Notes: generated by a model not told the origin, from the letters alone. Shown: positions 8,448 to 18,470, numbered from the stretch's first letter. The stretch: 64,000 nt of DNA from Dyadobacter jiangsuensis (GCF_003014695.1 NZ_PYAS01000001.1:124001-188000); one strand, 5' to 3'. Made by a program: numbers and translations.

Positions 8448-9363
8448 TCCTGCTACTCAAAAGATTTTCTGAACGCATCCATTCAATCAGATCGTCGAAC
8501 CAGACCCGGAACGGCGGATAGGTGAGAAACCCATGTTCCCCTTTGGAATAGATGTGCAGCGCACCGCACACGCCATTTTTTTGCAGGGCGTTGTAAAATG
8601 AGATGCTGTTGGCAACCGGAACGACCACGTCTGCTCCCGAATGGTTGAGGAATGCGGGCGGGGTGGCTTGGGTCACCTGCAATTCGGTTGAGAACGAACG
8701 GATCATCTCGGGGGAGGGGTTTTTACCCAGCAGGTTGTCGCGTGAGCCGATATGTCCGGTGGTATCGTTGAAGCTGATCACCGGGTTGATCAGGATCATG
8801 AAATCAGGTCTTAAGCTGGTTTTTCCGTGTTCATCGATATAGCGGTTTTTAAAATGCGTTCCGGCAGTGGAAGCCAGGTGGCCTCCTGCCGAGAAACCCA
8901 TGATGCCGATCCTGTCGGGCGTAATGCCGAATTCCCTGGCGCGTTCCCTGACGGTCTTGATCGCCTGCTGCGCGTCCTGGATAGGACCCAGAGCAGTCTG
9001 TTTCATGATCCGCGCGTCGGGTAGCCGGTATTTGAGCACAAATGCCGTAATGCCCAGCTGGTTGAACGCCCTGGCCACATCGCTCCCCTCGCGCTTGGTG
9101 AGTAATGTGCCGTAGCCGCCGCCCGGACAAATGATGACCGCGGTTCCGTTCGGTTGTTTCGGTAAAAATACAGTCAGGCCGGGAATCGAGACGTGCGATG
9201 TGAGCGAATCGACGGTCGCATTGGCGGCCAGAGTTTCCCTATCGGGTGCTTCGATGGCATTGGGAATGGGCCCGGGATACAGGCGCATGTAGCGTTGTGC
9301 GACGCTACATGCGCTGGGGAACATGATTCCGGCCGCGATAAAATACGGTGTTAATCTGTGCAT
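8443..9363 (-). CDS. Secreted alpha/beta hydrolase, acetyl-xylan-esterase-like
   Basis: A 306-residue carbohydrate-esterase-like hydrolase. It has an N-terminal signal peptide (1-22), an oxyanion-hole motif CPGGGYG (79-85), nucleophile S158 in GFSAGG, an Asp in SGADVVVP and a His in KGEHGF near the C-terminus: a complete Ser-Asp-His triad. The family removes acetyl or feruloyl groups from plant polysaccharides. The start at 9363 is chosen because the ATG is one base after the stop of the upstream gene (TGAAATG), a translational-coupling arrangement; a longer in-frame reading to 9525 has no signal peptide and overlaps that gene. It is the last gene of the sigma-FecR-SusC-SusD locus. Confidence 0.85.
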   Translation of the reverse strand: MHRLTPYFIAAGIMFPSACSVAQRYMRLYPGPIPNAIEAPDRETLAANATVDSLTSHVSIPGLTVFLPKQPNGTAVIICPGGGYGTLLTKREGSDVARAFNQLGITAFVLKYRLPDARIMKQTALGPIQDAQQAIKTVRERAREFGITPDRIGIMGFSAGGHLASTAGTHFKNRYIDEHGKTSLRPDFMILINPVISFNDTTGHIGSRDNLLGKNPSPEMIRSFSTELQVTQATPPAFLNHSGADVVVPVANSISFYNALQKNGVCGALHIYSKGEHGFLTYPPFRVWFDDLIEWMRSENLLSSRN

Positions 9364-9364
9364 T

Positions 9365-12300
9365 TCAGGGTATTTTGGCATCGGTAACTGTGAGTACTCC
9401 CTGCATGACGCGCCAGTGCCCCGGGAACGAACAGATAAATGGATATTCACCCGGCTGCGCAGGCGCTTTGAATTCCAGCCGGAAGGTTTTCCCGGAATTG
9501 ACCAGCGGGGTCGCGAACAAAACATCCGGTGTGGAGGGTACGAAATGCTTTTCGAACCCGTCTTTCAAGCTCGCCATAGCGTCTGCCGCCTCACCGACTT
9601 TTTCGGCGGTGCCGGGTTTGACAATGACGACATTATGCGGCATCAGGTCGGGATTTTCGAACACGAGCGTCACCGCTCTTCCCGCCGGTACGGAGATTGC
9701 TTTTTTATCAAAAGCCATTTTCGCCTGAACGGCTATCAGCCTGATTTCGATCGTCCCCATGTTTTCCAGCATGGATAGTACTTCTTTCCGGTCTGTTTCG
9801 GGGACCGCATTCACCATCCCTTTCATCGCATTCACCGCCGCAGCAAATCCCGGTGAGTTCTGAACCGTTTCGGGCACGGTTTTCAGCGAGGCTACCAGGC
9901 TCTTGGTCGATTGCGTTTTGGCTTCGCTTTCGAGTGTCATTTTCATCAGCAATGGGTATGCGGTTGCGGGAGCCCGGGGGGCGAGTTCTTTTACTTTCTG
10001 GAAGTAAGAAGCCTTTAAGCCGGCATCCGGCAGCATTGAAATGCCTGTCAGGTACGCGGCTGTTTTTTCGCCAATGGCTTTTTGCAATGCTTGTTCCGGC
10101 TGGCGCGCGATGATCAATGCCGCAATACCGGTGGCCTGCATGACCTGGCTGGTGTCGGCGTCGATCAGCCTGGTGAGTTCGGGCGCACTGGCCTTCAATT
10201 CCGCTGGTTCGGAGGCGAGCAGAAGTTTGACCAGTTCCCGTTGGGCTGTGCCTGGCTGGTTCGTTTTTCTGGTTTTTTCTTCCTCCTTAATGGCATTGAG
10301 AAGCACTTTCACCTTTCCGGTCTGCTGGTTTTTCGCGAGACGGTTTACGGCTTCGGTCTTTTTAGTCGGGTCGACATCCGGTCGGGTCAGCGTAGCGGTG
10401 AGTACCTCGTTCGTCTGAGGCAATGTGGCGAGTTCCTGCGCGTTGGCAAGTGTGAGCAAGTACCGCTGCGCTTGCTTCGTGTTTTTACCAAAGCTCTTGC
10501 CTTGCTTCATGCCACCCAGCCAGATCGGTTTCAGAAACCGAAACGTTTCGTGCATGGCGTAATCCATGTAATAGTCGCTCGGATACTGGAAAATGTCCGT
10601 AGCGGCTGTCACTGCTTGTTCCGAATTGAAATGGCTCAATGCGACGATCGCCTCGATCCGGACGCGGGGCGACGGATCGTTCAGCTGTTCACGCATCAGT
10701 TCCAGCGAGCCGGGAATGCGGTGGCGCCAATGTAGCAGCACTTTCGTGGCGGCAGCACGGGCCTGGGGTTCTTTTGCATGGAGCAAGATTTTTAGGATGC
10801 CGGGTTCCACCACATCGAAATCCTGAAAGAGCCACAATCCTTCGAGTAAATCATGTTCGTACTGCGGGTCTTTTGGGTCCAAACCTGCAACCCATTTTTT
10901 TAACTCCGGCAGTACTTCCGAGGCTTGTTTTGCACGGATTTGCCCACGCGAGCGGTACCGGAAACGATCCTCATATACTTTGAGGTTTTCGAGGAGTTGC
11001 GGCACACTCTGGCCCGATACGTCGACTACTTTCAGCGCGGGTTTTCCTTTATAAGTGATCCTCCACACCCGGCCGTGCGATTTATCGCGGGCGGGATCTC
11101 GCGGCGGGTTTTCGCCATGGGAAATGAGTGGGTTGTACCAGTCGACGATATACAGACCGCCATCCGGTCCGAACTCAATATCGATCGGGCGGAAATTGGG
11201 GTCTTCCGATTGCAGAATGGCCTCCACCTCCTTGCTGCCGATGCCCGAGCCGCGCGGGATGATGCGGTGCTGTTTCGTACCCTGAAAGCCAATGTTGTTG
11301 TTAACCAAAAAGTTACCCTGTACGTCGTCTGGAAATTGCCTGCTCGACACGATTTCGATACCCGCGGTCGGTCGTACACGCGTCTCGGTGAACATTTCAA
11401 TGCGCGGATGCTTGTCGGGATAGGTGACATTGCCGGTCATGGGCGGAGCAAAATAGTTGGAGCCGTCGGAAGCGTCGCCGATCAGGTGGGTGCCCCATTT
11501 ATCGAAAATACTGCCCCAGGGGTTGTAATAGGGGTAGGAAATGTAATGCGTGAGCCTGGCTGTGCGAGGCTCGTAGCGATACGTCGCGCCCGCGTAGGAG
11601 CGTATGGGCCCGTACGGCGTTTCGACCTGAGAATTCAGGAACGTGCCTTCATTGAAATACAATGCACCGTCCTGCCCGAAAGTGAATGCGTGCGTGGCAT
11701 GGTGGCTGTCTTCCGAGCCGAAACCGGTCAGGACGACTTCACGGACATCGGCCTTGTCGTCGCCGTCGGTATCTTTCAGAAAAAGGATATCCGGCTCCTG
11801 TGACACGTACACGCCGCCATCACCAAACTCGAAGCCAAGGGGCAGATACAGGTCGTCCGCAAAAACGGTGTGCTTGTCGGCCTTGCCGTCGGCATCGGTG
11901 TCTTCGAGGATCACGATCTTGTCGTGCACCGGAATGCCGGGGAAATATTGCGGATAAGTAGGCATCGTGGCCACCCATAGCCTGCCGCGGGCGTCGAAAT
12001 TCATCGCCACGGGCTTTTCGATCGGGAAATCCTTTTCGGAGGCAAACAGGTTGATCTGGTAGCCGTCGGGCAGTTTGAACTTGTCGGTGGTAGCGGGCCA
12101 CATTTTCTCGTGGTGGGCATGTGCGGCCGCTTTGGCTGCTTCACCCTGGCGGCCGGTCATCGGTATGTCGGGCGTCAGCATCGGATCCACGGGCTTTCCG
12201 CGGCGGTCCACGATTTCAATGGCTTTCGGAAAGGCCGCAGCGTCATGGCTTTTCCCCATTTCCCAGATCACCGAATCCAGGGAGGCGGTCATCTGGTTCA

Positions 12301-13288
12301 GTTTGCGGAGTTCCGGCGGGAATGCGATCACGCCGAAGGGCTCCCTTCTGCGGCCGTAGATGTACTCGCCGTTCACAGCGCGCCAGCGGTAAAAGAAGTG
12401 GTCGTCCTTCATTTTGATCACTGCCAGCAGCTTCCTGCTGTTTTCCGTGTTCCAGTCAGGCATTTTTCCGAACCCCAGCGACCGGGCCATCCACTCGGCC
12501 GCCTGTTTGTAACCCGCATCGGTGAGGTGAATGCCGTTGATAGTCAGCTTTGGCCGGCCTTTTTGCTGCATACCGGCAAGCGACGGCGTATAGAGGTCAA
12601 TGAAGAAAATCCCTTTCGCAGACGCCGCTTTCTGCATGGATTTGGTATACAGTGCCAGGTTTTTGTTGTGCTCAGCCGGGTTGGGGAAATGCTCGCCCAT
12701 GGCCTCGTGCGCGATCGGCGACACAAGCACGAGGGCAGGGGCGGAGCGGCCATTGTACCGGTTGTTTTGCAGATTTTTGATAAACACATCGAGGTCTTTT
12801 TCAAACTGCGGCAAGCCCGCAGGCCCTTTGAATGCCTCGTTCATGCCAAAGCATAGAAAAATAATGTCTGCCTTCTGATCGTGCAGGTCCTGGTTCAAAC
12901 CTTCGAAATTCAGCGCCACCGGCATCACGATCCGCTCGCCCTCGTGCGTGAAACCCTGGAACTTTACTTCCTTTTGCCCTTCGGTAAGCCGCTTCGTCTT
13001 TTCCCCGAACCCGGGAAAGTTCAGCGGCCGCGGCTGTAAGCTCACCTCATCGGCACTCCATCCCATGTTGCGGAGGGTGAGCTGCCAGTCGGGGAAGCTT
13101 TTTTGGAGCAATGTTTCGAAATACCCGTAATGCCGCATCCGGTCGGCGAAGGTATTGCCAAGCAGAATGATGCGGTCACCTGTTTTTGGTGCAAAACCGG
13201 GATTAGGCGCCTGTCCGGCCGCCGGTGCCGCAAAAATGACCGACAGCAATAGGAAAGCCGGGAGCAAATGCTGAAATGTGAACTTCAT
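9365..13288 (-). CDS. GDSL-like / PVC-type dehydrogenase / HEAT / azurin-like fusion protein
   Basis: A 1307-residue exported protein. The signal peptide is residues 1-25. About 30-275 is an SGNH/GDSL-hydrolase-like domain (LLGNTFADR at 42-50, CFGMNE at 146-151, NGIHLTDAGY at 251-260). About 405-750 is a PVC-type dehydrogenase (glucose/sorbosone-dehydrogenase-like propeller) with repeated D-x-D-G-x-x-D segments such as LEDTDADGKAD and LKDTDGDDKAD. About 790-1150 is helical HEAT-repeat sequence. The last 125 residues form an azurin/plastocyanin-like cupredoxin with H1218, C1286, H1291 and M1295: the Cys-x4-His-x3-Met spacing of type 1 copper. No CxxCH haem motif is present. A periplasmic sugar oxidation passing electrons to copper is inferred. 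It lies 28 bases downstream of SusD. Confidence 0.85.
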   Translation of the reverse strand: MKFTFQHLLPAFLLLSVIFAAPAAGQAPNPGFAPKTGDRIILLGNTFADRMRHYGYFETLLQKSFPDWQLTLRNMGWSADEVSLQPRPLNFPGFGEKTKRLTEGQKEVKFQGFTHEGERIVMPVALNFEGLNQDLHDQKADIIFLCFGMNEAFKGPAGLPQFEKDLDVFIKNLQNNRYNGRSAPALVLVSPIAHEAMGEHFPNPAEHNKNLALYTKSMQKAASAKGIFFIDLYTPSLAGMQQKGRPKLTINGIHLTDAGYKQAAEWMARSLGFGKMPDWNTENSRKLLAVIKMKDDHFFYRWRAVNGEYIYGRRREPFGVIAFPPELRKLNQMTASLDSVIWEMGKSHDAAAFPKAIEIVDRRGKPVDPMLTPDIPMTGRQGEAAKAAAHAHHEKMWPATTDKFKLPDGYQINLFASEKDFPIEKPVAMNFDARGRLWVATMPTYPQYFPGIPVHDKIVILEDTDADGKADKHTVFADDLYLPLGFEFGDGGVYVSQEPDILFLKDTDGDDKADVREVVLTGFGSEDSHHATHAFTFGQDGALYFNEGTFLNSQVETPYGPIRSYAGATYRYEPRTARLTHYISYPYYNPWGSIFDKWGTHLIGDASDGSNYFAPPMTGNVTYPDKHPRIEMFTETRVRPTAGIEIVSSRQFPDDVQGNFLVNNNIGFQGTKQHRIIPRGSGIGSKEVEAILQSEDPNFRPIDIEFGPDGGLYIVDWYNPLISHGENPPRDPARDKSHGRVWRITYKGKPALKVVDVSGQSVPQLLENLKVYEDRFRYRSRGQIRAKQASEVLPELKKWVAGLDPKDPQYEHDLLEGLWLFQDFDVVEPGILKILLHAKEPQARAAATKVLLHWRHRIPGSLELMREQLNDPSPRVRIEAIVALSHFNSEQAVTAATDIFQYPSDYYMDYAMHETFRFLKPIWLGGMKQGKSFGKNTKQAQRYLLTLANAQELATLPQTNEVLTATLTRPDVDPTKKTEAVNRLAKNQQTGKVKVLLNAIKEEEKTRKTNQPGTAQRELVKLLLASEPAELKASAPELTRLIDADTSQVMQATGIAALIIARQPEQALQKAIGEKTAAYLTGISMLPDAGLKASYFQKVKELAPRAPATAYPLLMKMTLESEAKTQSTKSLVASLKTVPETVQNSPGFAAAVNAMKGMVNAVPETDRKEVLSMLENMGTIEIRLIAVQAKMAFDKKAISVPAGRAVTLVFENPDLMPHNVVIVKPGTAEKVGEAADAMASLKDGFEKHFVPSTPDVLFATPLVNSGKTFRLEFKAPAQPGEYPFICSFPGHWRVMQGVLTVTDAKIP

Positions 13289-13316
13289 AGGAAATGCGGT
13301 AAATGGCTGTTAACTA

Positions 13317-14942
13317 TTACCAGCCGTTGTTTTGTTTCAGTTTCGGGTTTTTCTCGATCTCGCGCTGCGGAATAGGCATGAAGTACATTTTTTCCTGAAA
13401 AACGTAGGGAATGCCGTCCACGGGTTTGGGATTATAGGTGTAAGTGCCATTGGCATTTTTGGTGATGTACATTGCGTGAAACTGCTTGCCGTTCAGCACT
13501 TCTCCGGCGATCTTCCAGCGCCGGAGGTCCCAGTAGCGTTTGCCTTCGAAGCTGAGCTCGATATACCTTTCGTGGCGGATTCGCTCACGCATTTGCGCTT
13601 TGGAAAGGCCGGCCGGCAACTGGTAGGGGGCCAGCCCTGCCCGCTGGCGCACCGCTTCCACGGCCGCATACACAGAGGCGTCGGGAGCATTCAGCGCCTC
13701 GTTTTGCGCTTCGGCGTAGTTCAGAAGCACCTCCGCGTAGCGCAGCTCGGTCCAGTTCTGGTCGCTGCCGGCCCCGCCGTAATAGTCTTTGTTGGTTTCG
13801 TTCATACCTTTCCGGATCAGGTAGCCTGTGATGGTCGCGTAGGGCAGGTTAATGCCGTCAATCGGGGCGCCTTCGTACATATAAATGGCTGAGCCGAAAA
13901 ACGTGGCGCCGTTGTACAGTACCGTCGCGTCGAATCGTGGGTCGCGGTTTTTGTAAGGATATGCCGGGTCGTAACCGGAGCCCGTCTCGTTGATCGCTTT
14001 TCCATTCTTCATTTCAAATGCGTCGATAAATTCCTGCACCGGGCTGCGGTTCACGGCGTCCTGCTTGGATTGCGAATCGGGCTGGCCCCAGGAGTCCCAG
14101 CCATGCTCACGGAACGGTTTCTGAAACTGTACACTGAAAATCTCCTCCTCATTATTTTTGTCGAGCATAATGTTCCGGAAATTACTGTGCAGCTTGTAGT
14201 TGCCCGCTTCCATCACTTCCTTATTGACCTTCGCGGCCTTTTGCCACCGTGCCGCGTCGCCCGCCGGATTGTATAATGTACTCGCCCAATAGGTGAGCAC
14301 GCGGCCCAGGAATGCCTTCGCCGAATGCTTATTGGCCTTACCCACATCGACGCCCCTGCTTCCATGCGTTTCCGGCAAAAGTGTAACGGCTTCTTCCAGT
14401 TCTTTCACCACGAAGTCGAAGCTCTCGTCGGTGGTTTGCTTCGCGACGAAAAGGTCGTCGTCGAGCCCTTGCGGTTCGGTAATGATGGGTACGCCGCCAT
14501 AGCGTTTGATCATATTGAAATAGAGCATCGCCCGCAGGAATTTTACCTGTCCCTTGAAGCTCGTTTTTTGTTCGTCGTCGATATTCGCCGCGTCGATTTT
14601 GTCCAAAAACATATTTGTTTTTCGCACCGGCCCGTAAGCCCAGTATTCCATCGGGTTATTGTCCGGGAACCATTGGCCCTGCACCACATTCCGCGGGCCG
14701 CCGCCCCAGTAGCAGCGCGATTCGTCGGTGATGTTATCGTAAAGGTTGCGCTCGAAGGCCGGGACGTCGAGGTACATATTGTTGACAAAAAGCTGGATCA
14801 GCGCCGGGTCCTGGAAGACATTCTCCTCGGGGATGGAGCTGGTGGCCTGGCGGTCCAGGAAATCTTTATTACAGGCGGTGGTCATAAGGATCGTTACAAC
14901 CAGCAGTGTTTTGGCAAATATTTTTGTCATGACTGTAAACAT
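13317..14942 (-). CDS. SusD/RagB-family nutrient-binding lipoprotein
   Basis: A 541-residue lipoprotein. The signal peptide ends in a lipobox-like TACN (Cys about 24), followed by the typical SusD start DFLDRQATSSIPEENVF. TPR-like helices (FLRAMLYFNMIKRYGGVPI) and the C-terminal signature RHERYIELSFEGKRYWDLRRW are present. It caps the SusC transporter on the cell surface and binds the imported glycan. It sits 7 bases downstream of its SusC partner and 28 bases upstream of the PVC-azurin protein, in one unit with them. Confidence 0.95.
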   Translation of the reverse strand: MFTVMTKIFAKTLLVVTILMTTACNKDFLDRQATSSIPEENVFQDPALIQLFVNNMYLDVPAFERNLYDNITDESRCYWGGGPRNVVQGQWFPDNNPMEYWAYGPVRKTNMFLDKIDAANIDDEQKTSFKGQVKFLRAMLYFNMIKRYGGVPIITEPQGLDDDLFVAKQTTDESFDFVVKELEEAVTLLPETHGSRGVDVGKANKHSAKAFLGRVLTYWASTLYNPAGDAARWQKAAKVNKEVMEAGNYKLHSNFRNIMLDKNNEEEIFSVQFQKPFREHGWDSWGQPDSQSKQDAVNRSPVQEFIDAFEMKNGKAINETGSGYDPAYPYKNRDPRFDATVLYNGATFFGSAIYMYEGAPIDGINLPYATITGYLIRKGMNETNKDYYGGAGSDQNWTELRYAEVLLNYAEAQNEALNAPDASVYAAVEAVRQRAGLAPYQLPAGLSKAQMRERIRHERYIELSFEGKRYWDLRRWKIAGEVLNGKQFHAMYITKNANGTYTYNPKPVDGIPYVFQEKMYFMPIPQREIEKNPKLKQNNGW

Positions 14943-14949
14943 TAACTGA

Positions 14950-17900
14950 TTAGAAAGTTAGGTTCAGGCCCAGGTTCAGCGTGCGCTGCTGCGGGTAGTA
15001 GGTCCCGGTGGTGTTCTCGATCTCGGGGTCGAACATCTTCATTTTCGACCATACGAAAAGGTTGGCTCCCGAGAAATAAACCCGCACATTACCCACGCCT
15101 ATTCGTTTGACCAGATCCGACGGCAGCGTGTAGCCGAAATCAACCGATCTCAACCGGATGTAGCTCGAATTGCGCAAGTACAGGCTGGATGTCAGGGAGT
15201 TGTTCGGATTGGGGCCCTCCCAGGGTCTCGGATACAATGCGTCACGATTCTCCGGCGACCAGTGATCCAGCAGGTCCACGTACGTATTGCGTGAGCCGCC
15301 CTGGAAAAAGTCGCGGGCTGCGCCGTAAAGCACCTGCCGTACACGTCCGGCTGCCTGGAAAAGTACATTCAGATCGAAGCCTTTCAATGAACCTCCAAAT
15401 GACAATCCGCCGATTATTTTCGGGACATTGTTGTCCATCGATATGATGGTCAGGTCGTTCGCGTCCACTTTCTGGTCGCCGTTGATATCGGCGTATTTAA
15501 CGTCGCCGGCTTTTTGTCCGCCATTAAACTGCGGCAGGTATTGGCCCACTTCTTCGTCCGTCTGGAAGAATCCCAATGCCTTGTAGCCGGTAATGAAGCC
15601 CAGCGGTCGGCCGGTTTGCAGCAGGTAATCGGGTGTATTGGCCGGCTCGTCGAGCGTGATCACCTTGTTCTGGGAGAAGCTGCCATTCAGTTTGATAAAG
15701 TATTTCAATGCCTGGATGCTGTTCTGGTGGCTCAGCATCAGCTCAATACCTTTGTTGTCCACCTTGGCATAGTTTTCTGCCGGCAGCTGAGCACCCAGCG
15801 TGCCCGGTATCGAGCGGATGCGCGTGCGCAGGATGTTGGAGGTTCTTTTGTAAAATACATCGACCTCGAATTGCAGCTTGCCTTTCCACAACGAACCTTC
15901 CAGGCCAATATCGGTGATGGCCGCCGTTTCCCAGGTAACGTTCGGGTTCGGCAGAATGCCCGGCGCGATGCTGGATAGTCCTTCCGCGCCCGAGACAATT
16001 GTGCCCGACGGATTGTAAACCTGCGCATACTGGAAGGTAGGATTACGAAGCAGATAGCCCGTGTATACATTGCGGTCGTTGCCGACCATACCATACGAAG
16101 CGCGAAGTTTCAGATTGTCGACGAATGCCAGTCCTGCCGCGTCTTTCAGGAAGGGTTCTTCAATGATGCGCCAGCCGGCAGAAACGGCCGGGAAGAAGCC
16201 GTACTTTTTGGATTCGGGAAATGCCACGGAGCCGTCCCTTCTAAACGAGGCTTCGAACAGATAGCGCTGCTGGAAGCTGTAATTGACCCGCACGATGGCC
16301 CCACGCCGACCATCGGTAAATGATCCGCCGTTCGCGTCTTTCTGGCTTTCGCCGCCGTACAGGAATTCGTCGAGCCCCTGGGCGGGAAAATTGGTACGGA
16401 AGCCGTAAAAGTTATTGCCTTTGGCATCGAGCTGCTCGAAGAGGAGCAGGCCGCCTACCTCGTGCGGGCCGAAGCTGCGCGAATAGTTGAGCGAGGCATT
16501 GAGCGTGGTCGTGTTATACTCGCTGAACGATTGCGTCAATGCCGTTTTGCCATTCCAGCCGCCATAGGGATAGATTTCCAGCGTATTACCGTCGGCATCC
16601 TGGCGGTTCATGAAAATGGGGACATTATAATGCTTGTTGTTGGAATACTCGCGGCCGAACGACGCACGACCCGTCACAGAGAGCCCTTTTACAAAAGGCA
16701 GATCATGCTTAACGGTGAGCGTAGCCTGCAAAATGTTGTTACGCATGCGGTTGTAGCCGGTTTTGATCTCCTCCACCGGGTGCTGCTCGCGGGTGTAGAA
16801 GATGGTACCGTCGGGGTTGTAGGCTTTGTCGAGCGGGTAGGCAGCTACGATGTCGTCGAAAATCGATTCGGGCGAGTAGCCGCTTTGGTTGGTATTGCGG
16901 TTGCTGGCGTCGATATCGGCGGATATGGTGAAGTTCTTATTGATTTTGGCGTCTACATTGGTGCGGATCGAATAGCGCTGGAAATTAATGCGGTCGTACA
17001 TCCCGTCCTGATCGAGGTAGCCCAGCGAGAGGAAGTACCGGATCGCGTCGGACCCGCCGCTGACGCTGAGGTTCTGCTGCGTTTGGAAGGATTGTTTTTT
17101 CAGCGTATTGCCGTACCAGTCATATTCCGGAAGCACGCCGGTGCGGATATCTTCCAGCTCCTGGTCGGAGTACTGAATGGGCTTGCCCAGGTTCTGTACG
17201 GCCTTGTTTTTGGTAACGGCATACTCATAGGCATTCATCACACGCGGGTATTGCGTGGGCTGCTGGATGCCCGCGAAGCCATTGTAATGGAAGGTCGGCT
17301 TGCCCGTGGCGCCGCGCCTGGTGGTGACGAGGATCACGCCATTGGCCGCTCTTGACCCGTAAACGGCCGTCGCGGAAGCGTCTTTGAGAATGGAAATGCT
17401 TTCGACTTCATTGGGGTCGATCTGATCGAAGGTCCGGATAATGCCGTCGACGACGATCAATGCGCTGTTGTCGCCGAACGTGCTCGCCCCGCGGATGGAA
17501 ATGGACGAGCCAGCCCCCGGTTTTCCGTTCCCGTTTACGGCAATGAGCCCCGGCAACCGGCCGATCAGCGAATTGGTAATATTGGTAGCGGGTGTTTTGA
17601 GCAGCTCCTTGCCTTCCACAGAAGCCACAGAGCCGGTGAGGTTCACCTTCTTTTGGGTGCCGTAGCCGACTACCACCACCTCTTGCAATGCTTTCAAATC
17701 GTCTTTCAGGACAATATCCATTGTGCTCTGGCTACCGACGGGCATTTCCTGGCTAAGGTAACCCACGAAAGAAAAGATCATCGTACGCTCGCCGTCGGGA
17801 ATGCTCACTTCGAAATTTCCTTCGGCGTCGGTCAGCGAGCCGCGCTGCGTACCTTTCACCACAATGCTCACACCGGGCAGGGGTGAACCTTTTTCATCTT

Positions 17901-18336
17901 TGACGGAGCCCCGGATATTCCGGTCGACCGGGCGCTGTTCCACTTCCGGCTGCTGAACGGCAGGTTTTGGATCGACAGAAATGCTGAGTACCAACTGATT
18001 GCCAGACACTTCATAGGAGATACCCAGCGGCTTGAAAAGCGTCTCAAGAACCGTACTCAGCGGCTCATTCTGAACATGCAATGTGACCTTACGCTCTGCG
18101 GGGATCACCTGTGGGCTGTACATGAAACGCACGGTAGCCTGGCGGCCGATCTGCCGGAGCGCCAAACTCACTTTTTCATCGTCCAGGTCCAGTGAAATCC
18201 GCCGGTTCAATAATTCCTGGGCCCGGCTGTCATTGGCTACAACCAGTGAGGTGCACAGGATTGACAGGATCAGCTGATACATTGATATGCGCATGATTTG
18301 GAGTAAAATCCTGATCGGTTTCGTATTAATTTTCAT
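14950..18336 (-). CDS. SusC/RagA TonB-dependent transporter with STN domain
   Basis: A 1128-residue outer-membrane transporter. After the signal peptide comes an STN domain (about 50-110: ISLDLDDEKVSLALRQIG), then a carboxypeptidase-regulatory-like domain (about 138-225: GSVKDEKGSPLPGVSIVVKG) and the plug with VVVGYGTQKKVNLTGSV. A 22-strand barrel follows, ending in LNLGLNLTF. The STN domain signals occupancy to FecR, matching the FecR and FecI genes just upstream. The start at 18336 (MKINTKPIRILLQIM) is preferred to 18375, as it resembles starts of related SusC proteins. Imports oligosaccharide; the substrate is not evident from sequence. Confidence 0.95.
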   Translation of the reverse strand: MKINTKPIRILLQIMRISMYQLILSILCTSLVVANDSRAQELLNRRISLDLDDEKVSLALRQIGRQATVRFMYSPQVIPAERKVTLHVQNEPLSTVLETLFKPLGISYEVSGNQLVLSISVDPKPAVQQPEVEQRPVDRNIRGSVKDEKGSPLPGVSIVVKGTQRGSLTDAEGNFEVSIPDGERTMIFSFVGYLSQEMPVGSQSTMDIVLKDDLKALQEVVVVGYGTQKKVNLTGSVASVEGKELLKTPATNITNSLIGRLPGLIAVNGNGKPGAGSSISIRGASTFGDNSALIVVDGIIRTFDQIDPNEVESISILKDASATAVYGSRAANGVILVTTRRGATGKPTFHYNGFAGIQQPTQYPRVMNAYEYAVTKNKAVQNLGKPIQYSDQELEDIRTGVLPEYDWYGNTLKKQSFQTQQNLSVSGGSDAIRYFLSLGYLDQDGMYDRINFQRYSIRTNVDAKINKNFTISADIDASNRNTNQSGYSPESIFDDIVAAYPLDKAYNPDGTIFYTREQHPVEEIKTGYNRMRNNILQATLTVKHDLPFVKGLSVTGRASFGREYSNNKHYNVPIFMNRQDADGNTLEIYPYGGWNGKTALTQSFSEYNTTTLNASLNYSRSFGPHEVGGLLLFEQLDAKGNNFYGFRTNFPAQGLDEFLYGGESQKDANGGSFTDGRRGAIVRVNYSFQQRYLFEASFRRDGSVAFPESKKYGFFPAVSAGWRIIEEPFLKDAAGLAFVDNLKLRASYGMVGNDRNVYTGYLLRNPTFQYAQVYNPSGTIVSGAEGLSSIAPGILPNPNVTWETAAITDIGLEGSLWKGKLQFEVDVFYKRTSNILRTRIRSIPGTLGAQLPAENYAKVDNKGIELMLSHQNSIQALKYFIKLNGSFSQNKVITLDEPANTPDYLLQTGRPLGFITGYKALGFFQTDEEVGQYLPQFNGGQKAGDVKYADINGDQKVDANDLTIISMDNNVPKIIGGLSFGGSLKGFDLNVLFQAAGRVRQVLYGAARDFFQGGSRNTYVDLLDHWSPENRDALYPRPWEGPNPNNSLTSSLYLRNSSYIRLRSVDFGYTLPSDLVKRIGVGNVRVYFSGANLFVWSKMKMFDPEIENTTGTYYPQQRTLNLGLNLTF

Positions 18337-18386
18337 AGATTTGTATGTATGCTTTTTTGAAAAAATGAGATACAAAGGTTCCCTGC

Positions 18387-18406
18387 TCCGGTTTTGACGA
18401 ACCGGA
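18387..18406. promoter_or_regulatory. Palindrome upstream of SusC
   Basis: TCCGGTT, six bases, AACCGGA: perfect 7-base arms, 51 bases upstream of the SusC start, between FecR and SusC. It may belong to the promoter controlled by the neighbouring FecI-type sigma factor or another regulator. Confidence 0.3.
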
Positions 18407-18436
18407 CTACTGGCAGCAATCAGACGGGGAATCAGG

Positions 18437-18470
18437 ACAAGCCGGGGATGTTACAGCATCGTCGGCTTGT
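18437..18470. other. Hairpin in FecR-SusC spacer
   Basis: Outer arms ACAAGCCG/CGGCTTGT with an inner GGATG/CATC pair. No T-tract follows on the minus strand, so it is not a standard terminator. It could separate regulatory genes from the highly expressed SusC/SusD genes by stabilising or attenuating RNA. Confidence 0.3.

Noticed and set aside
9364..9525. N-terminal extension of the esterase gene
   Set aside because: It overlaps the cupredoxin part of the upstream gene and hides the signal peptide that begins at 9363.
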